Below are positions 10,932 to 21,289 of a stretch of 64,000 nt of DNA, piece after piece. Made by a program: the position numbers and the translations under genes. Under the pieces are notes generated by a model. The model was not told the DNA's origin and did not search any database. It saw only the letters and a program-made list of their open reading frames with translations. The stretch's first letter is position 1. Each line of letters begins with the position of its first letter. The DNA comes from Limnanthes douglasii subsp. nivea (lineage: Eukaryota; Streptophyta; Magnoliopsida; Brassicales; Limnanthaceae): positions 33,613,900 to 33,677,899 of the forward strand of contig JAUPFV010000001.1 of NCBI GenBank assembly GCA_036936605.1. The letters run 5' to 3'.

Positions 10932-13050
10932 ATGTGGGTTAAGGAAGTATACCGCCTAAAAGAGGTCACACAAAAGTCCATTGTGCCAATCGCAGAACCA
11001 ATTGATCGGGAGAAAGCGGAAGACCAGCTTAGCAAGATAAGAGAGCATATGAATTCGTTGAGAGAACAGATAAAAAATGTACATGAGACTATGCATAGGA
11101 TGTTGAACACCAATACCAACGGGTTTCGTGCTATAGGATTAAGCAACCCTTCGTGGGGATCTGAAAGAGACCACGACCATGAACATAATCATTTTCTCAT
11201 TGGAAGGAACATGGTAGAGGTCGATTTTATCCCAAGACTATTGTGAGCAGGTCTGTGAGCAACGACCATCGAGAGATTTCAATTAGTATGTAAACAATCG
11301 GTGGGAGTCAGGGTTCAGACATGAGATCCCAGAGTTACATGAGAGTCTTGAACCGGAGGAGTTTGTAGATTGGATCGCCTCAGTAGAAGAAGTCATGAAT
11401 TTCAAGGAAGTTCTGAACGCTAAAATGGTACAATTGATTGCAACCAAGTTTCATGGCCGAGTTGCATCTTGGTGGCAGCATTTAAAGAAAACTAGCTTAA
11501 GGCAATGTAAGCCGAAATTATCTACCTAGGTTAAATTTGTGAAACACTCGAGCACTATGTTTTATCCTTAAAATTATGCAAGAATAATATACCAGTAGTT
11601 CCCAAACCTAAAGCAACGGTCAAAGACTTTTGATGAATACACTAACGATTTTTTAAGTTACAAAACCATGTGGATATTACTGATATGGCAGATCAATTAG
11701 TATCTCGTTACATAGGTGAGATGAGAAAACACTTTCAGGACTCATTGAATATGTTTGACCCTCTCAATATATATGAAGCACATTAGCATGCCTTGCAGCT
11801 GGAGAAAGCCCTTTCGAGAAGGCCATATGGAGAAGATACTACCCGGACAACATCGATGGCGTTTCTAAAAAAGACGGTTCCAAGTCCTAGCCCAACAGTA
11901 TAAACTGCAACCCCTAATCATCCAGGTATTTCCTCACAAGTCCCCAATAGCGCATGTATTTCCTCGCAAGTCATGTGCTACCGTTATCGGGAAACATGAC
12001 ACATTGTTTTGCACTGCCCAAAATTCCAGAAGCAACCACATCAGTCGAGGGGCTTGTTTATGGGAGCTACTGATTTTTAACTTGAGGGTAAGGCACAGTT
12101 TGATGAGGAAATGGAGAATTTTATTGATGAGGTTCAATCATATATGTATATGGAGGGGATATTGGGCAGTTGTTGGTTCTAAGGCCTGTCTATTTTTCAC
12201 CTAAGATGAACAGTGACAGTGATGATTGGTTGCGAAACAACATATTCCAGTCGACTTATACTATTGGAGGGAATGTATGTAAATTTTTAATAGATTCAGA
12301 GAGATGTGAAAATGTAATTTATGAAGAAGTCTTGCAGTAGCTAGCCTTGAAGACATAAAATCACCCCAACCCCTACAAACTAGCATGGTTAAAGAATGGT
12401 AGTGAGGTAACAATTTCTAAAAAATGTCTAGTATCATATCCTATCAGTAATTATAAGGATAAGGCATGGTCTGATGTTATTACTATGGATGTTTGTCACA
12501 TATTGTTAGGCCGACCATGAAAAATTGATAAAGGTTGCACGTATAATGCTAGGAAAAAACGCTATAGATTCAAATAGAATAACACTAAAATCACATTAGC
12601 ACCATCTAAGAAGGTATCCCCAAAACCTGCACTTGTTGTGTCACAAGAGTCGGGTAAGAACTTTCTAGCTAATAAAGAATTTTTAGAGCATGTTAGTGAT
12701 TCTGGAATTGTCTATATATTGGTGGTTAAAGAATGTACTGATAATCCGTTTGCTAGGATACCTGAGCGAGTTCACCCGCTGTTAGTAGAATTTCTTTTTG
12801 TGTATCCAGATAAATTTCCTACGGGACTTCCTTATTTACTGGACATCAAACACAAGATTGATCTTGTGTTGAGTGTTAGTCTACCTAACCGACCTCACTA
12901 CCGGATGTGTTCGAAAGATCATGAGGAGTTTCAGAGATATGTGGAGAAATTATTGAGTAAAAGCTACGTCTATGAGAGTTTGTCTTTGTGCGATTCTAAT
13001 ACTGTTAACATCTAAAAAATATGGCTCAATGAGGATGTATGGATAGTCGG
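10932..13050 (+). pseudogene. Gag, protease and start of pol, outer element
   Basis: Starts at ATG 10932. The Gag N-terminus is a short coiled coil (EDQLSKIREHMNSLREQIKN) followed by a charged stretch. The Gag core (about 11330-11770; EPEEFVDWIASVEEVMNF, VASWWQHLK) is broken by stops. Next come a zinc-knuckle relic near 11970-12020, a protease remnant (about 12240-12420; IDSERCENVIYEE where DSGS is expected) and the RT N-terminus (12638-13015; VHPLLVEFLFVYPDKFPTG, NRPHYRMCSKDHEEF). The frame is cut at 13050 by the inner element, in the codons for the conserved VDSR motif, and resumes at 17651. Confidence 0.8.
13046..13050. repeat. Target-site duplication GTCGG (left copy)
   Basis: GTCGG here and again at 17651-17655, immediately outside the TG...CA ends of the inner element. 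The 5-bp length is that made by Ty3/gypsy integrases. Removing the inner element and one copy restores continuity of the outer RT region. Confidence 0.93.
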
Positions 13051-13568
13051 TGATGTAGTTGCATGGGCCCTAATTATATGGCCCTTTTGGACAAACAAAA
13101 ACGGGCTTTATTTGGGCCCCACGTATCTGAATTAGGCCATGCGACCATTCAAATCGAACACGTTGAGAAGCCCAACGATTTCGGAAGCATCACCAGGCAA
13201 AACCTGGTGATGAAGTTCACGCCCCAACTTTCATCGTTTAAGCCCTCTTTTTCTTGTTTTTATGAATTTTCAGCATTTTTTTGTTGGATTTTATTAAAAT
13301 ACTTAAACAGCTCCAATCGCTTTGAAATTGTGTTGGACTTTATTTTATTGCATAAGGAAAAAGATGTAATTTTGGGCTAGGGTTTTGAGCACTTTTTATA
13401 AAAGGCTCTCAAACCCTAGTTTCGCCTCACGCTTTTTTAATAGAATTTCATTTTCTATGAAGTCTCTTTTACTCTAACCTAAGGTTAGAGCTATCTATAT
13501 TTCTATTTTTCGTCATTCTTTCTCTGTATTTTCCGCCCCTTGTTCCATCTTATAGCTTGGCGCTACCA
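13051..13568 (+). repeat. 5' LTR of the inner element
   Basis: Begins TGATGTAGTTGCATGGGCCC and ends GCTTGGCGCTACCA. The end sequence recurs exactly at 17637-17650. A TATA box (TATAAAAG, 13397-13404) is followed by AAACCCTAG. Near 13187-13205 there is a small hairpin, CACCAGGC-AAAA-CCTGGTG, not clearly kept in the related LTRs. Confidence 0.9.
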
Positions 13569-13571
13569 TAT

Positions 13572-13581
13572 TGGTATCAGA
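13572..13581 (+). other. Primer-binding site, inner element
   Basis: TGGTATCAGA, three bases after the LTR, matches the complement of the initiator methionine tRNA 3' end over ten bases. Confidence 0.75.
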
Positions 13582-13613
13582 TTCAGAGTTTCTACAGCGT
13601 GGGTAACAAAAGT

Positions 13614-15290
13614 ATGACGCCAAAGCAATCTTTGCAGGGGAAGTCCACTCTTTTGATCGCTGAATCGGTCAACCGTGATGAATTTGGTCAATTTCGATCT
13701 CAAGTTGGTGAACAAATGCACTCGTTGGGAAATCAGATGAAAGACGTACAGGAAACACTACACCGGCTGTTGAATAACTAAACCAACGAATTTCGAGCTC
13801 CAAGTTCGAGCAACCAGCCGTCGGGATCTGAGAGAGAGACCGACCACGAGCAGAATTCGCTTGCTCATTGACGAGAACAAGGTAGGGGTCAATATTACCC
13901 GCAAGACTGTCGTGAACAAGTCTTTGAGCAGCCACCAGCAACAGATTCTGATCTGAACACCAACAACCGGTGGGAATCTGGATTGAGACTGGAGATTCCA
14001 GAATTCCAAGGTGGTCTCAAACCATAATATTTTTTAGATTGGATCGCCTCAGTTGAAGAATTCCTTGATTTCAAGGAGGTCCGAGATGCATCCTGGTGGC
14101 AATAGCTCAAGCAGACCAGATCAAAGCAAAGTAAGCCAAAAATTACAACTTGGGCTAAGTTTGTCAAGAACCTTAGGGATGCGTTTTTGCCTTACAACTA
14201 TGCGCGTATCATATATCAGTAGCTCCAAAACCTTGAACAAAGGTCAAGGACTGTTGACGAATATACTAACGTTTTTTTCAAGCTACAAAACCGTCTCGAT
14301 ATTGCTGATTCAGCATATCAGCTAGTATCTCGCTATATAGGGGCGATGAGACAGCAGTTTCAGAACCAACTGAACATGTTTGACCCTGTGAATGTGTCTG
14401 AAACACATCAGCACGCACTACCTCTGGAGAAATTCCTTTCACTAAGGCCTTATCGAGGAGATACTGCCATAACAACTCAATTGGCGTTAACAAAAAGTAT
14501 GGTTCTAAGCCCTAACCCAGGAGTACCAGTTGGTGCTCCTATGCGTACAAGTGTTAATTCGCAGGTCCTTAGTCGCAAAATTACTTTCTCACAGTTCATG
14601 TACTACCATTGTCATTAACTAGGTCATGTTGCTTTATAGTGTCCAAAATTACGACAAAAACTGCAACGATCGATGGGTCTGTTCGCTGGCACTGCTGATT
14701 TTTTACCTGGAGGGTGAGCCACAGTTTGATGAGGAACCAGAGGATGTTATTGATGAGGTTCTAGAGGACCAAGTTACATGAGGATATATTGGTCAAACAT
14801 TGGTTTTAAGGCGTATCTGTCTGACGTCGAAAGCCGGAAGTGAAGGGGGTGATTGGCTACAGAACAATATTTTCCAGTCGACTTGTACTATCAAGGAAAA
14901 GGTATGCAAATTTGTTATTCATTCAGGGAGCTGCGAAAATATTATCTCTGAAGAAGTTGTGCAGAAGCTGGCCCTGAAAACAGAAGACCACCCAAACCCC
15001 TACCAGCTTTCCTGGTTAAAGAAATGTAGTAAGGTAAAAATCTCTTGAAGATGTCTGGTATCTTTCTATGTTGGTAAATATAGGGATAAAGCATGGTGTG
15101 ATGTCATTGGAATGGATGTGTGTCACTTGTTGCTAGGCCCACCCTGGAAATATGATAGAAATGTCGCATATGATGGTAGGATGAACCGTTACAGTTTCAT
15201 ATGGGATAATACCAGGTTCATATTAACACCAACTAGATAGGTATCCCCAAAACTTTCCCTTGCAATATCAAAGAAGTCGGGTAAGAACTT
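13614..15290 (+). pseudogene. Gag and protease of the inner element
   Basis: Starts at ATG 13614 with a coiled-coil N-terminus ending at a stop near 13781. The Gag core continues in the same style (about 13940-14480; LDWIASVEEFLDF, SWWQ, DEYTNVFFKLQNRLDIADSAYQLVSRYIG) with several stops. Compared with the outer copy, a short block between FKEV and SWWQ is deleted. A zinc-knuckle relic (about 14597-14650) has lost its first Cys and gained stops. A protease relic follows (14800-15048; VIHSGSCENIISEE, His replacing the catalytic Asp of DSGS). The structural and processing functions are lost. Confidence 0.8.
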
Positions 15291-15345
15291 TATAGCTCGA
15301 AAGGCGTTTATAAAACATGCTCATAAAACAGGGATTGTCTATCTT

Positions 15346-17090
15346 TTGGTGGTTAAAGAATTTAGTATTGATCCATTTGTTGGTATACCTAAGCGACTTC
15401 GACCGCTATTAGCAGAGTATTCTGTTGTCTTTCCTGATAATCTACCTGCGGGTCTTCCTCCATTGAGAGATATCCAGCATCAGATTGACCTAATACCGGG
15501 TGCTAGCCTACCAAACCGACTGCATTGTCGGATGAGCCCAAAAGAGCATGAAAAGCTCCGCAGACAGGTGGAAGAACTGTTGACGAAGGCCACATTCGTG
15601 AGAGTCTTAGTCATTGTGCGGTTCTTGCACTGTTAACATCAAAGAAAGATGGCTCAATGAGAATGTGTGTGGATAGTTGGGTTATCAACATGATTACAGT
15701 CAGGTATCAGTTTCTTATTCCTTGTTTTGTGATATACTAGATCAGTTGAATGGTACTACTGTGTTTACGAAGCTGGATTTGAAGAACAGATATCACCAGA
15801 TTCGTATTCGTATGGGGGGATGAGTGGAAAACATCATTCAAGACCCGAGAAGATCTGTTTGAATGGATGGTAATGCCATTCGGTCTATCTAACGCTCCTA
15901 GCACGTTCATACGGGTTATAAACCATGTATTTTTCCCATTCATCGTAAAATTTCTTGTTGTGTACTTTAATGATATTCTTATATACGGTACCACGGAAGA
16001 GCTGCATCTCCAGCACTTACGCGAAGTGTTGGTTGTTTTGAGGCAAGATGAGTTTTATGGGGGACCTGATAAGTGTTGTTTTATAATAGATTCGGTCCTC
16101 TTCCTAGGGTATGTCGTCTCAAAGGATGGGTTGTCAGTGGATCATTCGAAAGTGGCAGCCGTGCAAGAGTGACCTAGTCCTACTTCCATCACTGAAGTCT
16201 GCACATTTCACGGATTGGTATCCTTTCGCTTCATAGATTACTTTAGCACTGTCATGGCTCCTATTACAGAGTGTATAAAGGGCAATACATTCTGTTTGAC
16301 CCCTGACACAACTAAAGAGTTTGAGGAAATCAAGGTAAGACTGACCACTTCACCGATTCTGGTTTTACCTGACTTTTCCACAGGGTTTGAACTGCATTGT
16401 AAGGCGTCCGGATTGGGCATTGAAGTTGTACTCAGCCAACAAGGCCGACATGTAGCATACTTCAGCGAGAAGTTAAGTAGAGCTAAACTCAACTACAACA
16501 CTTATGACAAGAAGTTTTATGCAGTTTGCGAGCTTTGAAGCACTGAAGTTCCTACTTGGCTTACAATGACTTTGTCCTGTACACCGACCATGATACTTTA
16601 AATCATCTACAGAGTCATGAGAAACTCTTTTTCCGCCATGCACGTTGGGAAACATTTACTCAACAATTTACCTTTTCCATTAAGCATACTTTGGGGGCAG
16701 TTAACCATGTAGCTGATGCTCTGAGCCGATGCAATATGATGATTCGTATGAAAAGAGAAGTTGTGGGATTCAAGCTGATGAAGGATCTACTAGCAATCGA
16801 TCAATATTTTGGTCCTATTCAAGAGGACGTCAACGGAGGTTTTAGAAAATATTTTACAGTCAGCAATGATTACCTCTTCTAAGGTAATTTACTCTATGTT
16901 CCTGAGAGAAGTTTGAGGTTACTGATTTTACAAGAGAGACACGATGATGGGCATGAGGGCAGAGATCAAACCCTTCACTCTTTATCCAGTCAGTTTTTCT
17001 AGCTGCATTTGAGGCGAGATGTTATCCGTTTGTAGCTGGTTGTCGGGTTTGCCAGGTCGCAAAAGGTACATCTTTTGAAACATATCTATA
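15346..17090 (+). pseudogene. RT, RNase H and integrase zinc finger of the inner element
   Basis: 15346-15636 holds the RT N-terminus ([36 protein letters not shown]). After frameshifts, 15867-16172 holds MPFGLSNAPSTF and the polymerase motif, which reads YFND instead of YFDD. The thumb and RNase H follow (16215-16538): HCKASG replaces HCDASG, losing the first catalytic Asp. 16556-16882 ends RNase H (LYTDHDTLNHL, VADALSR). A decayed HHCC zinc finger of integrase extends to about 17070. Integrase core sequence then stops abruptly at inverted LTR sequence. Confidence 0.83.
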
Positions 17091-17097
17091 ACGCCGT

Positions 17098-17650
17098 ATG
17101 ATGCTTCCGAAATCATTGGGCTTCTCGACGCGTTCGATTTGAGTGGTCGTAGGGCCTAATTCGGATACCTGGCCCCCAATAAAGCTCGTTCCCGTTTGTC
17201 CAAAATAATCATATAGCCATGGGCCCGTGCAACTACATCATCCTCTTCTTCTATGGAAGAATTTGCCCACAAATTCTTCGGAAGCATCATGGGACCCTAG
17301 CCCAAAATTCCATCGTTTAAGCCTTATTTTTCCTGTTTTTATGATTTTTTTGCATTTTCCTATTTTTGGATTTTATTAAAATACTTAACCAACTTCAATC
17401 GATTTGAAATTAGGCTAAGCTTTATTTTATTTTATAAGGAAAAAGCTATAATTTTGGGCTAGGGTTTTGAGCACTTTTTATAAAAAGCTCTTAAACCCTC
17501 GTTTTGCCTCAAACCTCTTTTAATAAAATTTGATTTTCTCTAAAGTCTCTTTTACTCCGACCTAGGGTTAGAGAAATGTATCTTTCTGTTTTTGTCCTTC
17601 TTTTTCTGTATTTTCCACCGTCTGTTCCAGCTCGTAGCTTGGCGCTACCA
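17098..17650 (+). repeat. 3' LTR of the inner element with its first ~145 bp inverted
   Basis: From about 17290 to 17650 this matches the inner 5' LTR (13200-13568) in direct orientation and ends with the same CTTGGCGCTACCA. The first part, about 17098-17241, is instead the reverse complement of the LTR start: on the - strand it begins TGATGTAGTTGCACGGGCCC at 17241. TGATGCTTCCGAA (17098-17110) and TTCGGAAGCATCA (from 17277) are inverted copies flanking the flipped block. Intervening bases (about 17242-17276) are unmatched. Confidence 0.82.
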
Positions 17651-19540
17651 GTCGGGTTATCAACAAAACTATAGTCAAATATCGAATTTCTATTCCCCAA
17701 CTTGATGATTTATTAAATCAGTTGAGTGATGCTACAGTGTTTACAAAATTGGACTTGAAAACGGATATCACCAGATCCGCATTCGAATGAAAGATGAGTG
17801 CAATACATCCTTTAAAACTTGAGAAGGTCTGTTTGAGTGGATGGTCATGCCATTCGACCTCTCCAATGCTCATAACACGTTTATGAGGGTAATGAATAAG
17901 GTATTTCATCCCTTCGTTGAAAATGCTTAGTTGTTTATTTTGATGATATTTTGATTTATAGTACGAGGGGTTTCACCTCCTACGTTTAGGGGAAGTATTG
18001 GTTGTTCTGAGTCAAGATAAGTTTAATAGGGGACTCAAAAAGTGCTCATTTATGACATATTCAGTTATATTCATTGGGTTTGTTGTTTCGACGGATGTCA
18101 TATCAGTGGATGAGTCTACGATAGCAACTGTACATGACTGACCTATACCAATCTATATTATCGAAGTCTATTCCTTTCACGGGCTAGTTGCATTATACAG
18201 GAGATTGATCTATAACTTTAGTACTGTCATGGCTCATATTACATGTTGTATAAAGGGCAAAACATTTTGTTGGAACCCTGAAGCAACTTCTGCATTTGAA
18301 GAGATTAAGGAAAGAGTGATCACTATACATATTCTGGTTCTACCTGATTTTTCTACATGGTTTGAACTGTATTGCGATGCATCTGGATTCGGTATTGGAG
18401 TTGTGCTCAGTCAAAGGGGACGACTTGTGGCCTACTTCAGTGAGAAGTTAGGTGGGGCCAAACTCAACTACAACACTTATGACAAATAGTTTTATGTAAT
18501 GGTGCAGGCCTTGAAGCACTAGAGTTCCTACTTGGCATATAAATATTTTATACTTTAAATTTATCGTGATGTTTTAAATCATTTACAGAGTCAAGAGAAA
18601 CTCTATAGACATCATGCACAATAGATGACGTTTAACCAACAAATTACTTTTTCTATCAAGAATACTTTGGGGGTTGTTAACTGTGTGGCTGATGCATTGA
18701 GCAGAAGAAGTATGATGATTCATATGGAAGAAGAGGTTGTGAGGTTTGAGAGAAAGAGGGATTTACTAGCTACCGACCATATTTTGATCCAATTCTGGAG
18801 GAATTCGGGGCAGTTTTGAGAAAATATTTTACAGTGGGTAACGATTACCTATTTAAAAGTAGCTTATTATATATTTGTGAGGGAAGTTTGAGACTACTAA
18901 TTGTACATGATAAGCACAACGAAGGGCATGATGATCGAGATCAAACCCTTCATTCTATATCTTACATGTTTTTCTGGCTGCATTTGAAGAGATATGTTAT
19001 CCATTTTGTGGTTGGATGTCGGGTTGTCAGATGGAGAAGGGCATGACCTCTAATACTGGTCTATACTTACCACTGCACATACCATAGGGACCGTGGAAAA
19101 GTGTGAGCATGTATTTTGTCTCTGGATTTCTAAAAATGCAGAGAGGTTGTTGTAGGTTTTCTAGGATAACTCACTTTATTACGTATAAGAAAACAACAGA
19201 AGTCATGAACGTCGCTATTTTATACTTTCAAGAGGTCTACCATTTACATAGCCTGTCTCTGACCATCGTTTTCTGACTGAGATACGTGGTATACCAGACA
19301 CTTTTGGAGAAGTTTGTGGCGATTTACAAACACAAAACTGAGTTTTAGAAGCGCATATCATCCGCAGACAGATGGACAGACAGAGGTAACCAATCGAAAG
19401 TTGGGAAACATTTTGCACATAGAGGTCATCGGGAACTTAAAAGCATGGGATTCTCGCTTTATTATGTTATATTCACCTATAATAGGTACCACATGTTGGG
19501 TGGGATCTTCGTTTTACCACAATATTCTCGCCTATAACAG
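17651..19540 (+). pseudogene. Rest of pol of the outer element (RT, RNase H, integrase)
   Basis: Resumes after the second GTCGG with RT sequence (INKTIVKYRI, TVFTKLDLK, then FEWMVMPF). The polymerase motif YFDDILIY is intact (about 17934-17960) but out of frame with its flanks. RNase H follows (18205-18489 and 18625-18819; LYCDASGFGIG keeps the Asp; VADALSRR). The integrase zinc finger is at about 18890-19030. The core is damaged, but the block around its catalytic Glu (19314-19400; AYHPQTDGQTEVTNR) is intact. The sequence then passes directly into LTR sequence near 19545, so the C-terminus and LTR start are lost. Confidence 0.82.
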
Positions 19541-19544
19541 TTAT

Positions 19545-19987
19545 AAACGAGACTTATTTAGAGCTCGGTTATCAGATTTAGGCACATCGAGAAGTCTAAC
19601 GACTTTTGGGAGTTGTGATGAAGTTCACGCTCAAAATTCCAACGTTTAGGGCCTCATTTAGTTATTTTCGTGTTTTTTTTAGCATTTTTCTATTTTTTTT
19701 GAATTTATTTAAAACACTTAGACAACTCTAATCGCTTTGAAATTAGGTTGTGCTTCGTTTTAATATGCAGAGATCATTCTGTAATTTTGTGTAGGATTTC
19801 GAGAAATTCTATAAAAAGGCTCTCCAACCTTACTTTTAGACAAACTTGGATTAATTAATTTTATTGAGACTATTTCTCTGAGTTATCTTTTTCTTTTCAA
19901 CCCTAGGGTTAGGGTTTCACCTACTGTTCTTCTTTTTTGAGTTCTTGCAACCATCAATTATATTCCTAATATCTCACTACTATCGCA
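19545..19987 (+). repeat. 3' LTR remnant of the outer element
   Basis: Aligns with about 10455-10911: the block ending ACTTATTT, then AAAATTCCAACGTTTAG, the TATA box with AAGGCTCTC, and the ACCCTAGGGTTAGGGTTT motif. The first 60 bp or so of the LTR are missing or unrecognisable. It ends near CGCA at 19987. Confidence 0.75.
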
Positions 19988-21181
19988 TATCTAAGATTCA
20001 CCTAATGAATAAATGAAAATGAGATTACTCACGGGTTTGCATGCAACTATCAATCTATTGTTTTGTAGCTTAGAGATTCTATGGATGAATTTGAGAAACC
20101 TGCAAAACCAAGTTAGAAAAAAAAAGGGTTTGGTTTTCCACATGCTGTGGGAAGCGACATATTTGTGTTTAGGGTTTATGATGATGAAATTTCCAAACTG
20201 AGCCCCTTATTTATAGTTTTTACAATGTGAAGTCTAACATTGTAAAACCCATCATTTAATACTTCCTTATGTTAACCTGATAAATTGATAATTAAATTCT
20301 TTCTCTGATTTATAAATTCAAGCTTAAATTTTGAGGTCTAGACCATCTTCATCATAGTGCCCAAATTCAACCCGGTTACCACAGTTGAGCCAATAACGCA
20401 TTTTCATCCATAGATAAATTTAGTTAATTAAATAATTAACTCGATTACTTTTAATTTGGACTTCTTTAAGGCAATGACCGAATGTGTTTCTTTAGCATGT
20501 TTGTAAAAATTATTTTCGGTTCATACATATATTAAATAAATATATTCCAACAACGTGATCTCAAAAGTTTCTGAATTTTCGCATGGGAAACCGTTGCTGT
20601 CGAGAAAATTCTCGCACATATTATGCAATGAGTTGTTGATTCTCGATACTAGGTGCGGGAATTGGGTAGTTCATCGTGCGATGCGTGCAAGAATCTGCTC
20701 GATAGTAATGGTCTACAAACAAAACCTAAATCTTTGATTTCAACTATATTTTCTATAGATAAGCATCCAAAATTTAGATTTATACACACCATAAGCAATA
20801 TAACTAACTATAAACCAAACAAATATATATATATATATATATATGTAAAGTTGTATTTTTATAATCCAAAACTTATAACTTAAATATCTAAATATGTATA
20901 GATCAAAATTTTGAAAAATATATATCATAGATGAAGTAGTAAGTACTTTAACAATGTGATAGAATGAGACGAGATTATTAAAATCTTAACAATTTTAAAA
21001 TGAATGAAATTTTAGTGTTTTCAATTTATTTAAAAAAAACAGTTGGTGAGAATTCTAGCCAAAAAAATTATATATACTAAAAATAAGTTGATAAAAATAA
21101 TATTTTTTAATAAATTAGAATTGATTTTTAATAATGTTGGAAACAAACAAAACACGGATTGAGGTTTAATAAGCAAGGCCA
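19988..21181. other. A+T-rich intergenic stretch, no gene seen
   Basis: No ORF with recognisable content. There is a short inverted repeat (ACAATGT ... ACATTGT near 20223-20245) and an (AT)11 microsatellite at 20823-20844. No LTR, tRNA or conserved motif was recognised. Confidence 0.6.
20823..20844. repeat. (AT)11 microsatellite
   Basis: Twenty-two bases of uninterrupted AT dinucleotide in an A+T-rich intergenic region. Confidence 0.95.
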
Positions 21182-21289
21182 TTAAACAATAAACCTTGTT
21201 TTTTTTGCTAAAAGCCCAAGTAGGGTTTCAGATAGTACAAAAGGGTTTGACTCATTTGGTCAAATTAAGAGCTATAAAAAATCTTGCGC

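Larger units (their letters stand above)
13051..17650 (+). mobile_element. Inner chromovirus-like Ty3/gypsy element nested in the outer one
   Basis: A 4600-bp element bounded by TG...CA and the perfect 5-bp duplication GTCGG. It lies in the same orientation as its host and is a close relative (same gag and pol motifs, same LTR start, but U5 sequence of its own). The 5' LTR is 13051-13568. The 3' LTR region is rearranged (17098-17650). The internal region runs from gag to the integrase zinc finger and then stops, with no integrase core. It is dead: numerous stops, an internal gag deletion, YFND for YFDD in RT, and Lys for the first RNase H Asp. Confidence 0.92.
10396..19987 (+). mobile_element. 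Outer Ty3/gypsy element, chromovirus-like, decayed and interrupted
   Basis: Reads on the + strand: 5' LTR (10396-10911), initiator-Met-type primer site, gag, protease, start of pol, then a 4.6-kb related element inserted at 13050/17651, then the rest of RT, RNase H and integrase, and a 5'-truncated 3' LTR (about 19545-19987). Without the insertion it is about 5 kb. The pol signature (NRPHYRM, then VMPF.LSNA and YFDDILIY) is that of plant chromovirus-type Ty3/gypsy elements; no chromodomain is visible. Stops and frameshifts occur throughout. No convincing target duplication was found (TTTAT before, TATCT after), perhaps because the 3' end is rearranged. It begins 41 bp after Tat element 1. Confidence 0.87.

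Noticed and set aside
10355..19987. A chromodomain at the C-terminus of the chromovirus-like integrases
   Set aside because: The integrase C-terminus is deleted or unreadable in both copies, so chromovirus assignment rests on RT motifs and the primer site only.
10391..19992. Target-site duplication for the outer chromovirus-like element
   Set aside because: TTTAT before and TATCT after do not match, and the 3' LTR end is rearranged, so no duplication is claimed.
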